DNA of 28,497 nucleotides from JBAZBO01 sp041671425 (GTDB lineage Bacteria > Patescibacteriota > WWE3 > UBA101185 > UBA10185). The stretch's first letter is position 1. Every line of letters begins with the position of its first letter. A program made the translations under genes and the position numbers. Where the stretch lies: positions 1-28,497 of the forward strand of contig JBAZBO010000003.1 in assembly GCA_041671425.1 (NCBI GenBank), in the 5' to 3' direction. Of this stretch, positions 1-5,979 are shown in pieces. The notes below the pieces were generated by a model. That model saw only the letters and a list, made by a program, of their open reading frames with translations. It had not been told where the DNA came from and searched no databases.

Positions 1-782
1 TACTTTATTGATGTCCCTATCGCTAACAGTAAGAAACAAATCAGGTATTTCTTCTGAAGTAGATACAAAGTAAAAACTAGTATCAATAGACATATGAACA
101 CGTCATTATGTGAAGCGAGGATAGTGTTTATTATAAGAAAAGGGTTTAGAAATATTAATAGAGCGACTTTTTTAATGTGCGTACTTGGTATGTTAGATTT
201 CTTATACAACAAAAAGGCAAAATGAATGCAAGCTAGCAACGACGCAAAGGATATTAATTTGACGATTAGGAGAGCAATTTTAATGTTGCTAGTTATAAGT
301 GGTGCAACTGCGTATATTATTACGGAAAGCGGACCGTACACCATAGTTAAGTTCCTCCAGTCTGGAATAGAGGTTATCCATGGATCGTGGGGTAAAGCGT
401 TGGGTGTTATTACATAGGGGTTTTTGTGGTAAATCACAAATGCTTTAGACATAAATATGTACCAACTCTGGTCTTGAGAGAAAGATGGATAGGTGAATAA
501 AGAGAATGTGCATGCAACAACAAAGAAGATAAATGCTAGCAGAACATACTTCTTGTTGAGTTTTTGAGCGTCTAGCTTAATAAGCAGTATCACCGTGAGC
601 AAGAAATTAGCTATGGATAACACCTGAAACTGTATTACAGGTACATTTGTGTGGTTAAAGGGAGAGGGGGTACTTGGAGAAAAAAGTGGGAGTGCAAGGA
701 AATGCTGCAAAAATACAATGGGGTAGATAATCATGTTTACTAAGAGAAGAATCTTTAAAGCGTTGAGTTTGCCATCAGTCAT
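1..782 (-). CDS. Multi-pass membrane glycosyltransferase, C-terminus cut off by window edge
   Basis: Translating the minus strand from the ATG at 782 gives 260 codons without a stop, running off the window at base 1. The protein is hydrophobic with several membrane segments (about residues 8-30, 50-66, 78-94, 145-165, 170-190, 205-250). It contains VYGPLSVIIYA and then NPFLIINTILASHNDVF, followed by a short basic loop and another helix. The Asn-Pro then His-Asn-Asp pattern is familiar from polyprenol-phosphate-dependent mannosyltransferase-like (GT-C) membrane enzymes, which move a sugar from a lipid carrier on the outer membrane face. An in-frame TGA lies three codons upstream of the ATG, so the start is fixed. 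A TATAAT lies at 804-809 (minus strand), about 21 nt from the ATG. It is divergent from a second glycosyltransferase at 876. Exact substrate unknown. Confidence 0.8.
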   Translation of the reverse strand, partial: MTDGKLNALKILLLVNMIIYPIVFLQHFLALPLFSPSTPSPFNHTNVPVIQFQVLSIANFLLTVILLIKLDAQKLNKKYVLLAFIFFVVACTFSLFTYPSFSQDQSWYIFMSKAFVIYHKNPYVITPNALPHDPWITSIPDWRNLTMVYGPLSVIIYAVAPLITSNIKIALLIVKLISFASLLACIHFAFLLYKKSNIPSTHIKKVALLIFLNPFLIINTILASHNDVFICLLILVFTLYLLQKKYLICFLLLAIGTSIK

Positions 783-860
783 ACACTTTCATCATAGTAT
801 GAAATTATATAGGCACAAAGTATATGTAACCGTCTGAGGAGTGATGACTAAATTGGTGCG

Positions 861-869
861 TGCTACAAT
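861..869 (+). promoter_or_regulatory. Extended -10 promoter TGcTACAAT
   Basis: TG-n-TACAAT ends 6 nt before the GTG start of the glycosyltransferase at 876, so transcription would begin at or next to the start codon. No convincing -35 hexamer is visible at normal spacing. Confidence 0.55.
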
Positions 870-875
870 CCCTAT

Positions 876-2048
876 GTGCTTACTCCGAAACATGCCCACA
901 GCGCTTTTTTTGCTGCATCCTTAGTTTTTCTGTTTCTGTTTATTTTTTGGTTGTTTTACATATTGCCAGCTTCTCCCAAAATGCTAGGGCGTGATTTTCT
1001 CAGCTACTACATTGGCGCGAACATTGTGAAAAATGGGGAGATTCGTAGAATCTATGACCTTCCAACCCAGCTTAGCTATCAGAATGCCCTGTCTGGAGTT
1101 GTTGCTAGTAAGGTACTTCCATACAGGGCTTTGGTGGTAAGTTCCTTCATATATATGCCGTTTACCTTTATGAGTCTCATTTCTGCCTATAAATATTTCA
1201 TATTATTTCAGTTTATTAGTGTCGCAATTTGTGTATATTGTCTGGTGAAAGATCTTGGAACTAAACCTCTGCCCCTGATTTTGCTACTTATGCACCCGGT
1301 ACTTTGGATTAATTATTACCAGGGTCAACCTTCCCTTCTGTTATTACTGTTTCTGTTGCTCTCCGTTTCTCAATTTAGAAAAGGAAAAAGGTTGTTTGCA
1401 GGTATACTTCTTTCCCTTGTTCTTCTGAAGCCCCAGTTTTTTCCACTGGTTATTTTCATGAATATATTAGCAAGTGATAGGAGATTTCTTATTGGTTCCT
1501 TACTGTCAGGTTTCTTCTTGTTCTTTTTCAACCTTTTTCTCTATGGATTAGATTTTATTAAGGATTATATTGTTTTCCTTCAACTTACAGAGACTCCTTA
1601 CTACGGATCTCATTTAGGCGCGAGCTTTTCAATCAAGAGTGTAGTTGAACTTGTTGGTGTCTTGTTTCGAAAAGATTTTTCAGTCTTGTTTATACCAATT
1701 AACACTATTATTGTGTGTGTTGTTGGCATCATGCTATTCCTTAATAAGGAAAGGATAAAGGGATTTGGTGAAAAATTGGGTTTATGTATACTTCTATCTA
1801 TCCCTCTTGGAATGCATCTATTGAACCACGATCTAGTTCTCCTGATCCTACCAGTGTGTGTCTTTGTGGCGGACATCAATTTGGAAAGGCAGGGCGTATT
1901 CTTTTGGACGGTGTATTTTATTACTTCAATCTATTTCATCATAAACTTCGCTGTCCTTATAGATACATCAGTTGTAGGACTGGTGCCATTATTAGTTTTC
2001 TTGTATTTCTATGTCAGAAAATATTACATCAGCAATAAGACTTCTTAG
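876..2048 (+). CDS. GT87-family (DUF2029) membrane glycosyltransferase
   Basis: A 390-residue multi-pass membrane protein. After an N-terminal helix (about 9-31) comes GRDFLSYYIGANIVKNGE and then IYD, the usual GT87 first extracytoplasmic loop with an acidic residue next to the membrane. Mid-protein NYYQGQPSLLLLLFLLLS and then LLKPQFFPLV match the family's Q-N/Q-G and KPQ segments; a late NHDLVLLILP completes the pattern. GT87 enzymes transfer mannose or a related sugar from polyprenyl-phosphate donors outside the membrane. The start is GTG at 876: upstream in-frame codons reach a stop with no better start, and a -10 box sits 6 nt before it. Probably cell-envelope glycan synthesis together with the divergent gene; acceptor unknown. 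Confidence 0.82.
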   Translation: MLTPKHAHSAFFAASLVFLFLFIFWLFYILPASPKMLGRDFLSYYIGANIVKNGEIRRIYDLPTQLSYQNALSGVVASKVLPYRALVVSSFIYMPFTFMSLISAYKYFILFQFISVAICVYCLVKDLGTKPLPLILLLMHPVLWINYYQGQPSLLLLLFLLLSVSQFRKGKRLFAGILLSLVLLKPQFFPLVIFMNILASDRRFLIGSLLSGFFLFFFNLFLYGLDFIKDYIVFLQLTETPYYGSHLGASFSIKSVVELVGVLFRKDFSVLFIPINTIIVCVVGIMLFLNKERIKGFGEKLGLCILLSIPLGMHLLNHDLVLLILPVCVFVADINLERQGVFFWTVYFITSIYFIINFAVLIDTSVVGLVPLLVFLYFYVRKYYISNKTS

Positions 2049-2144
2049 TGTGGAGTGCAGGGTCAAAGTCCACCCATATGTCTATTCACGGGGTGTCTGA
2101 GGAATGTTTTAGATTTTATTGGTGTTTTGAGATACTCTATCCTT

Positions 2145-2474
2145 ATGTCTGTGTTTACCGATCAAGTATTGAAAGTGGTTAGGTTAGTGCCTTACGGCAA
2201 GGTGGCGAGTTACGGACAGGTTGCTTTAATGGTGGGTGTTCCCAGGGCGGCTATACAGGTGGGATGGGTGTTGCATCAGCATGGTGATGATGTGCCCTGG
2301 TGGAGGGTGATAAACAGTAAGGGCCGCATAAGTACATCCTGTATGGAGCACACGGCGGCTTTGCAGAAGTCTCTACTTGAATCTGAAGGTGTGGAGGTAA
2401 GTGAGGATATGATGATTGATATGGGTGTTTTTAGGTATGCCCCAAGCCAGGAAGTTTTGGACAGTCTGAACTAG
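2145..2474 (+). CDS. Alkyltransferase-like (ATL) DNA-repair protein, MGMT fold without the acceptor Cys
   Basis: A 109-residue protein matching the C-terminal DNA-binding domain of O6-methylguanine methyltransferases: VPYGKVASYGQVA (winged helix), then VGWVLHQH and PWWRVINSKGRIS. In true MGMT the motif is PCHRV, with Cys accepting the alkyl group. Here it is PWWRV, with Trp at the Cys position, which defines ATL proteins (usually PWHRV). ATLs bind alkylated guanine and hand the lesion to nucleotide excision repair. I chose the ATG at 2145, not the open frame from 2055, because the domain starts there and the upstream residues look like translated spacer. A weak -10-like TACTCT ends 6 nt before this ATG. 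Transcription ends close to the tRNA-Ser region. Confidence 0.85.
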   Translation: MSVFTDQVLKVVRLVPYGKVASYGQVALMVGVPRAAIQVGWVLHQHGDDVPWWRVINSKGRISTSCMEHTAALQKSLLESEGVEVSEDMMIDMGVFRYAPSQEVLDSLN

Positions 2475-2484
2475 CGGTGTTTAT

Positions 2485-2572
2485 TGGCGGAGGGGGTGGG
2501 ATTCGGTCACATGTCTTTCATCTGTAACTTCGCTTTGCTCAGTAACATCCGAAAGCACGCGACCCCGCCTCC
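2485..2572 (-). pseudogene. Decayed tRNA-Ser copy
   Basis: Read on the minus strand this 88-nt stretch begins with GGAGGCGGGGTCGC and ends with the same T-arm 3' half, acceptor strand and CCA as the functional tRNA-Ser 87 nt away, which is 91 nt long and starts GGAGGGGTCGC. The termini match but the interior (anticodon arm, 5' half of the T-stem) has diverged and cannot fold properly. It could equally be an att-like remnant left by an element that targeted the tRNA 3' end. No integrase is visible in the window. Confidence 0.5.
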
Positions 2573-2616
2573 TCATTCACTCCGTTCATTCGTCCGGCTT
2601 TCTCACCGCACCCCCT

Positions 2617-2659
2617 ACAGAAACCCAGCCACCACCTTTGGTGATATCTGTGTTTCTGT
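2617..2659 (-). terminator. Hairpin directly after tRNA-Ser
   Basis: ACAGAAAC (2617-2624) pairs with GTTTCTGT (2652-2659), with an inner CAG/CTG and a CACC-TTT-GGTG tip. It begins at the last base of the tRNA CCA end on the minus strand. It may act in 3' processing or termination, but there is no T-run, so it is not a classical intrinsic terminator. Confidence 0.35.
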
Positions 2660-2749
2660 GGCGGAGGGGGTGGGATTCGAACCCACGTGCCCGCTTTCGC
2701 AGACTTCTGTTTTCGAGACAGACGCACTAAACCGCTATGCGACCCCTCC
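2659..2749 (-). tRNA. tRNA-Ser(CGA)
   Basis: Minus strand: acceptor GGAGGGG pairs with CCCCTCC, discriminator G, CCA encoded. Anticodon stem TCTGT/ACAGA encloses the loop CTCGAAA, giving anticodon CGA (reads UCG). A long variable arm, as expected for a class II serine tRNA, precedes a normal T-arm with TTCGAAT. Total 91 nt. Confidence 0.93.
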
Positions 2750-2812
2750 ATAAGGTACAACTAGGATTTTATCATTAATCTTGAGATAAGGTTGGAGTGT
2801 TAGAATGGGAGC

Positions 2813-3226
2813 ATGAAGATTGATGGGTTAAGTGTAAACCTTGTTCTAGTTAAAGACGGTAAAGTCTTGATGCAACTTAGGGACGATAAACCCGATATAA
2901 GCAATCCTGGAGTATGGTGCATCCCTGGAGGCAGCGTTGAGGAAGGCGAGTCTATCAATGATGCTGTATCTAGGGAGTTTGAGGAGGAAACAGGGTATCT
3001 GGTCTGTAAACCTTTCCTGTTTTATACGGAAGTGTATAAGAGTAAGGTTGCCATTGGAAAGATAATAAAAAGGCATGTGTATATAGCAAGATATGATGGG
3101 GTTCAGAAGATAGGCTGTTATGAGGGGCAGAAGATGGAGTTTAAGTCTCCAACTGAATTTTCTCAAATGAAGGTCTTTCCCGACCACGAGTGTATTGTGG
3201 TGCGAGCTTTGGAGTTGCTAGGTTAG
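2813..3226 (+). CDS. Nudix hydrolase
   Basis: A 137-residue single-domain protein. The Nudix box lies at about residues 42-64: GGSVEEGESINDAVSREF followed by EEETG, matching G-x5-E-x7-R-E-U-x-E-E-x-G-U, the Mg-binding catalytic helix that cleaves nucleoside diphosphate-X bonds. The preceding WCIPGG is also typical. The start ATG at 2813 has TAGAAT ending 6 nt upstream (2801-2806); a GGGAG between them could also act as an SD. The gene converges on tRNA-Ile and is divergent from tRNA-Ser. Substrate cannot be told from sequence; house-cleaning of oxidised or modified nucleotides is the generic guess. Confidence 0.88.
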   Translation: MKIDGLSVNLVLVKDGKVLMQLRDDKPDISNPGVWCIPGGSVEEGESINDAVSREFEEETGYLVCKPFLFYTEVYKSKVAIGKIIKRHVYIARYDGVQKIGCYEGQKMEFKSPTEFSQMKVFPDHECIVVRALELLG

Positions 3227-3239
3227 TCTGTGGGAAGAA

Positions 3240-3314
3240 TGGTGGGCGTTCCTGGATTTGAACCAGGGACCAATCGTGTATAAGACGACCGCTCTACCGC
3301 TGAGCTAAACGCCC
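3240..3314 (-). tRNA. tRNA-Ile(UAU), reads AUA
   Basis: Minus strand: acceptor GGGCGTT/AACGCCC, D-arm GCTC/GAGC, anticodon stem GTCGT/ACGAT with loop CTTATAC, T-arm CCTGG/CCAGG, discriminator A, CCA encoded. The anticodon is TAT. The isoleucine identity pairs known from E. coli (C4-G69, U12-A23, C29-G41) and A73 are all present. Position 38 is C, which is unusual. Most bacteria read AUA with a CAU tRNA modified by TilS, so this is a less common decoding route. Confidence 0.85.
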
Positions 3315-3336
3315 AAGAAAGCTTTAAAACATGATG

Positions 3337-3345
3337 ATTCTAGCA
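3337..3345 (-). promoter_or_regulatory. Extended -10 promoter TGcTAGAAT of tRNA-Ile
   Basis: On the minus strand TGcTAGAAT ends 22 nt before the first base of tRNA-Ile. That would give a leader of roughly 15 nt, normal for a tRNA gene. Confidence 0.5.
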
Positions 3346-3365
3346 CATTTCTTTGGGATTGGGTG

Positions 3366-3776
3366 TTATTCTACCGTGAAGAAACCCGATTCATACACCT
3401 TACCATTCTCTGAGTAACCCACAAGTTTTATATAATGCTTTCTCTCCGGCAGGACGCTGGCTACATAAACTTCGTGTTTAGTCTTGTACTCTTCTGACTC
3501 CTCAGTAGTGTTCAGATAGACATCGGAGGTCCCGTATTCCAAGCGGGTTTTTAAAGGTATATTGCTCTCAAATACCACCTTTACAGCCTGGCCAAAGTTC
3601 CTGGTCTGAGCTTCCACCAATCTAAAAGGTGACCACAACGGGGAGATTCTGTACAAAACTACCCCCACACCCATGATCAGCAATATTGATACTAGGAAGG
3701 CAAAAACCACTATTTCGAATCTTTTTTTAGGGAAATTAAGTTTTACTTTTCTATTCCTGGGCAGTTTCTTGCTCAT
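3366..3776 (-). CDS. Membrane-anchored protein with an FnIII/purple-acid-phosphatase-N-like beta domain
   Basis: A 136-residue protein with a basic N-terminus (KKLPRNRKVKLNFPKKR), one membrane helix at about 21-42, and an outside domain of about 85 residues. In it, VVFESNIPLKTRLEYGTS, YKTKHEVYVASVLPERKHY and SGFFTV resemble the Ig/FnIII-like domain at the N-terminus of purple acid phosphatases. No catalytic part follows, so it is probably an adhesion or scaffold domain. Its ATG lies inside the 3' end of the hibernation-factor gene (26-nt overlap in another frame), so it is probably translated from the same transcript. Function unknown. Confidence 0.65.
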   Translation of the reverse strand: MSKKLPRNRKVKLNFPKKRFEIVVFAFLVSILLIMGVGVVLYRISPLWSPFRLVEAQTRNFGQAVKVVFESNIPLKTRLEYGTSDVYLNTTEESEEYKTKHEVYVASVLPERKHYIKLVGYSENGKVYESGFFTVE

Positions 3777-4119
3777 AAGTTATTTCCGGGCTTCTCTTTA
3801 TCTCTCTTTTCTCTTCCCATTCTTTCTCTATGATACTCTTTTCTTTCTCAACCTGCCTGTCAATCTCCTCAACTGCTTCAATAATAGCTGTTTCTAGGGA
3901 GAAGTCCACGTGCTGTGAGAAATATTCCTTGCCCTCGGCTATCAGATCTATCTTCACCTCAAAATGCTCGTTTGGGAGAGTATTTAGCACAACTCTGGCT
4001 TCTTTTGAGTCTTCAGGAACACCAGGGAACCTATCGTCTATCCTGGTGAGCTTCTTCTTTGCTAGCTCTATCATGCTGGGGGAGACTTCGATATCGTCCG
4101 AGGTTACTTGGATTATCAT
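3751..4119 (-). CDS. hpf: Ribosome hibernation-promoting factor, short HPF/RaiA type
   Basis: 122 residues. The HPF/RaiA fold is recognisable: MIIQVTSDDIEVSPSMIELA, then KLTRIDDRF, VVLNTLPNEHFEVKIDL and HVDFSLETAIIEAVEEIDRQ, the beta-alpha-beta-beta-beta-alpha pattern. Such proteins bind the 30S decoding region and inactivate ribosomes under starvation. The C-terminal tail is acidic and Glu-rich and lacks the extra dimerisation domain of long HPF. It has its own extended -10 box 6 nt before the ATG, so it is not simply a tail of the suf operon that ends 25 nt upstream. Confidence 0.82.
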   Translation of the reverse strand: MIIQVTSDDIEVSPSMIELAKKKLTRIDDRFPGVPEDSKEARVVLNTLPNEHFEVKIDLIAEGKEYFSQHVDFSLETAIIEAVEEIDRQVEKEKSIIEKEWEEKREIKRSPEITYEQETAQE

Positions 4120-4125
4120 GACATT

Positions 4126-4134
4126 ATTTTAGCA
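4126..4134 (-). promoter_or_regulatory. Extended -10 promoter TGcTAAAAT of hpf
   Basis: On the minus strand TGcTAAAAT ends 6 nt before the hpf ATG (4119). It implies a leaderless hpf transcript. Confidence 0.55.
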
Positions 4135-4143
4135 TATGGGAGG

Positions 4144-4356
4144 TTACTCCCCTGTCTCAAGAACTTCATTTATCCTATTCATCATTGCATCCACATCTTC
4201 ATCTTTCATGCCGTGGACTTGGGCGCCTTTCTCTATTGTATCCAAGCCACTTGCGGGGCAACCCACACAATGAAGTCCGTGATCCAGCAACACTTCAGCA
4301 ATCTCTGGATGCTGACTTAAAACTTCCGCAATATTATCAGTCTTTTTTATTTTCAT
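4144..4356 (-). CDS. DUF1858 protein
   Basis: 70 residues: an N-terminal NIAEVLSQHPEIAEVLLDHGL followed by HCVGCPAS and a helical C-terminus. The CxxC after a short helical repeat is the hallmark of the DUF1858 (hybrid cluster-associated, ScdA-N-like) family, thought to act in Fe-S or redox chemistry. It overlaps the end of sufU by 20 nt in another frame, so it is translated from the same mRNA. A small partner in sulfur or Fe-S handling is the natural inference; no biochemical role is assured. Confidence 0.8.
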   Translation of the reverse strand: MKIKKTDNIAEVLSQHPEIAEVLLDHGLHCVGCPASGLDTIEKGAQVHGMKDEDVDAMMNRINEVLETGE

Positions 4357-4717
4357 AAGTTTCTATAGCCATCCTCAAGGCTTTTATGGCCAGATCCCCG
4401 CAATGTTGTCTGCTGGTGGCCATGTAAACATTCATATATTTTATCAACTCATCCACATCTATCTTTTTCGCCTCTTCCAAAGATTTGTCGATGATATATT
4501 GGATTAGAAAGGATGCAGAGGCAGTACTGAAAATACATAGTGCCCCATCAAACTTGGCGTCTGTTATTTTTCCGTCCTCGATCTTTAGGTCCATCTCAAC
4601 TATATCTCCACAGGAAGACCCCACAGTCCTGGCTGATACGGTGGGATTTTCTAACTTACCCTTGTGAGGGGGGTCTCTGTATATGTTTACTAGTGTATCC
4701 CTATATTTCTGGTCCAT
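4337..4717 (-). CDS. sufU: SufU-type Fe-S scaffold / zinc-dependent sulfurtransferase
   Basis: 126 residues of the IscU/SufU family. The three conserved cysteines are visible: SSCGD (C36, with D38), GALCIFSTASAS (C61) and RQHCGDLA (C106). In SufU these and the Asp bind zinc, and one Cys accepts persulfide sulfur from SufS. The last region is shorter than in Bacillus SufU. It starts one base after the sufS stop, so translation is coupled. Together they form a minimal sulfur-mobilisation pair; SufBCD are not in this window. Confidence 0.9.
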   Translation of the reverse strand: MDQKYRDTLVNIYRDPPHKGKLENPTVSARTVGSSCGDIVEMDLKIEDGKITDAKFDGALCIFSTASASFLIQYIIDKSLEEAKKIDVDELIKYMNVYMATSRQHCGDLAIKALRMAIETYENKKD

Positions 4718-4718
4718 A

Positions 4719-5939
4719 TTAAAGTAATATCTCCTTTGCTTTTTCTATTCCCAATATCAGTTTATCAATATCGGTTTTCGTATTATAAAGGTAAAAGCTC
4801 ACTCTTGTCGATGCGGGTATCCCCAGGGCATCATGCAGGGGCATAGTACAGTGCTGTCCTGATCTTACAGCAATATTATCTTCATCCAATATTGACGCCA
4901 GATCATGTGGATGTATCCCTTTCAAGGTGAATGATACCAAAGCCCCTCTTTTTTTCTCATCTTTTGGCCCCAGCATTCTGATTTCAGGGATTTCGGAAAG
5001 CTTCTCGATAGTGTATCTGGTCAGTTCTTTAGTATGTTCATGGATATTCTCTATACCTATCTTGTTAAGATAGTCTATGGCTGCAGATAATCCTACTGCT
5101 CCAGCTACGTTTTGGGTGCCTGCCTCAAACCTTTGGGGGATATCTCCCCATGTGACCTCGGATTCTGACACGATCCCTACCATTCCACCCCCGTATTGGT
5201 ATGGTTCCAATTCCTCAAGTAGTTCCTTTCTTCCCCAAAGCACACCTATGCCGGTGGGTCCCAGCATCTTATGTCCTGAAAAAGCGTAAAAATCACAGCC
5301 TAACCTTTTCACATCTACTTTCATGTGTGGTGCGGACTGGGCTCCGTCAACCACTACTATAGCCCCGATCTCATGAGCTTTTTTACAAACATCTTCTACT
5401 GGAAATATTGTGCCTAGGACGTTTGAGATATGAGAAACAGCTACTAGCTTAACTTCACTTCTCATTTTGTTAGCAATTTCCTTTTCAGTTATTTCTCCGT
5501 TATCATCCAGCTCAAGATATTCTACCTTTGCCCCCATTTCTTTGGCTATCTGCATCCAGGGAAGTAAGTTGCTATGATGCTCGGCTTTGGTGGTTAAGAT
5601 TACGTCTCCCTCATGTATATGTTTTCTAGCCCAAGTGGAAGCAACAAAGTTTAGGGATTCCGTAGCCCCTTTTGTAAAAATGACCTCATCGGCACTAGTG
5701 GCTCCTATAAAGTCAGCAACCTTCTTTCTTGCTCCTTCGTACAGTTCTGTGGCCTGATCACTTAGGTAGTAGGTACCTCTGTGGGCATTGGCATTGCTTT
5801 CTAGATAGAATTTGGAAATTGCTTCCACAACTTCTTTGGGTTTCTGGGTAGTAGCGGCACTATCCAGGTATACAAGCTCTTTACCTTCTCTTGAGGTGGA
5901 TAATATTGGGAAGTCTTTTTTTATATGTTCAGTGTTCAT
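4719..5939 (-). CDS. sufS: Cysteine desulfurase, SufS type (group II)
   Basis: 406 residues, normal for SufS. A fold-type I PLP enzyme: YLDSAATTQKP near the N-terminus, AEHHSN (121-122), VDGAQSAPH (Asp198 and Gln201 contact PLP), the Schiff-base lysine K224 in SGHKMLGPTG, and the catalytic cysteine C364 in RSGQHCTMPLH. It removes sulfur from cysteine as a persulfide, giving alanine. As first gene of the minus-strand operon sufS-sufU-DUF1858 it feeds SufU, and so the Fe-S proteins encoded downstream (hydrogenase, OFOR, ferredoxin). A full -35/-10 promoter lies directly upstream, just past the stop of the 1108-residue gene. Confidence 0.95.
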   Translation of the reverse strand: MNTEHIKKDFPILSTSREGKELVYLDSAATTQKPKEVVEAISKFYLESNANAHRGTYYLSDQATELYEGARKKVADFIGATSADEVIFTKGATESLNFVASTWARKHIHEGDVILTTKAEHHSNLLPWMQIAKEMGAKVEYLELDDNGEITEKEIANKMRSEVKLVAVSHISNVLGTIFPVEDVCKKAHEIGAIVVVDGAQSAPHMKVDVKRLGCDFYAFSGHKMLGPTGIGVLWGRKELLEELEPYQYGGGMVGIVSESEVTWGDIPQRFEAGTQNVAGAVGLSAAIDYLNKIGIENIHEHTKELTRYTIEKLSEIPEIRMLGPKDEKKRGALVSFTLKGIHPHDLASILDEDNIAVRSGQHCTMPLHDALGIPASTRVSFYLYNTKTDIDKLILGIEKAKEILL

Positions 5940-5948
5940 TGCGGTGGA

Positions 5949-5977
5949 ATGTTACTTTGGGTGGTGAGTTTTGTCAA
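5949..5977 (-). promoter_or_regulatory. sufS promoter, TTGACA-N17-TAACAT
   Basis: On the minus strand a perfect -35 (TTGACA, 5972-5977) is separated by 17 nt from TAACAT (5949-5954), which ends 9 nt before the sufS ATG. It starts 3 nt from the stop of the preceding gene, so the suf operon can be expressed on its own with almost no leader. Confidence 0.75.
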
Positions 5978-5979
5978 AA

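Larger units (their letters stand above)
2485..2679. repeat. 21-bp direct repeat of the tRNA-Ser 3' end
   Basis: Positions 2485-2505 and 2659-2679 are identical over 21 bp. They correspond to the 3' end of tRNA-Ser (T-loop end, T-stem, acceptor, CCA) on the minus strand. The copies are 174 bp apart. Confidence 0.8.

Noticed and set aside
226..417. 63-residue plus-strand open frame with one membrane segment and an SD-like AAAAAGG
   Set aside because: It lies inside the minus-strand glycosyltransferase gene, whose reading is uninterrupted and has clear membrane-enzyme motifs; the small frame is its shadow.
2484..2753. 89-residue plus-strand open frame ('AEGVGFEPTCPLSQTS')
   Set aside because: It is the antisense of tRNA-Ser and its decayed copy, a well-known type of false protein.
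2539..2760. 73-residue minus-strand open frame over tRNA-Ser
   Set aside because: Translated tRNA and spacer; no protein features.
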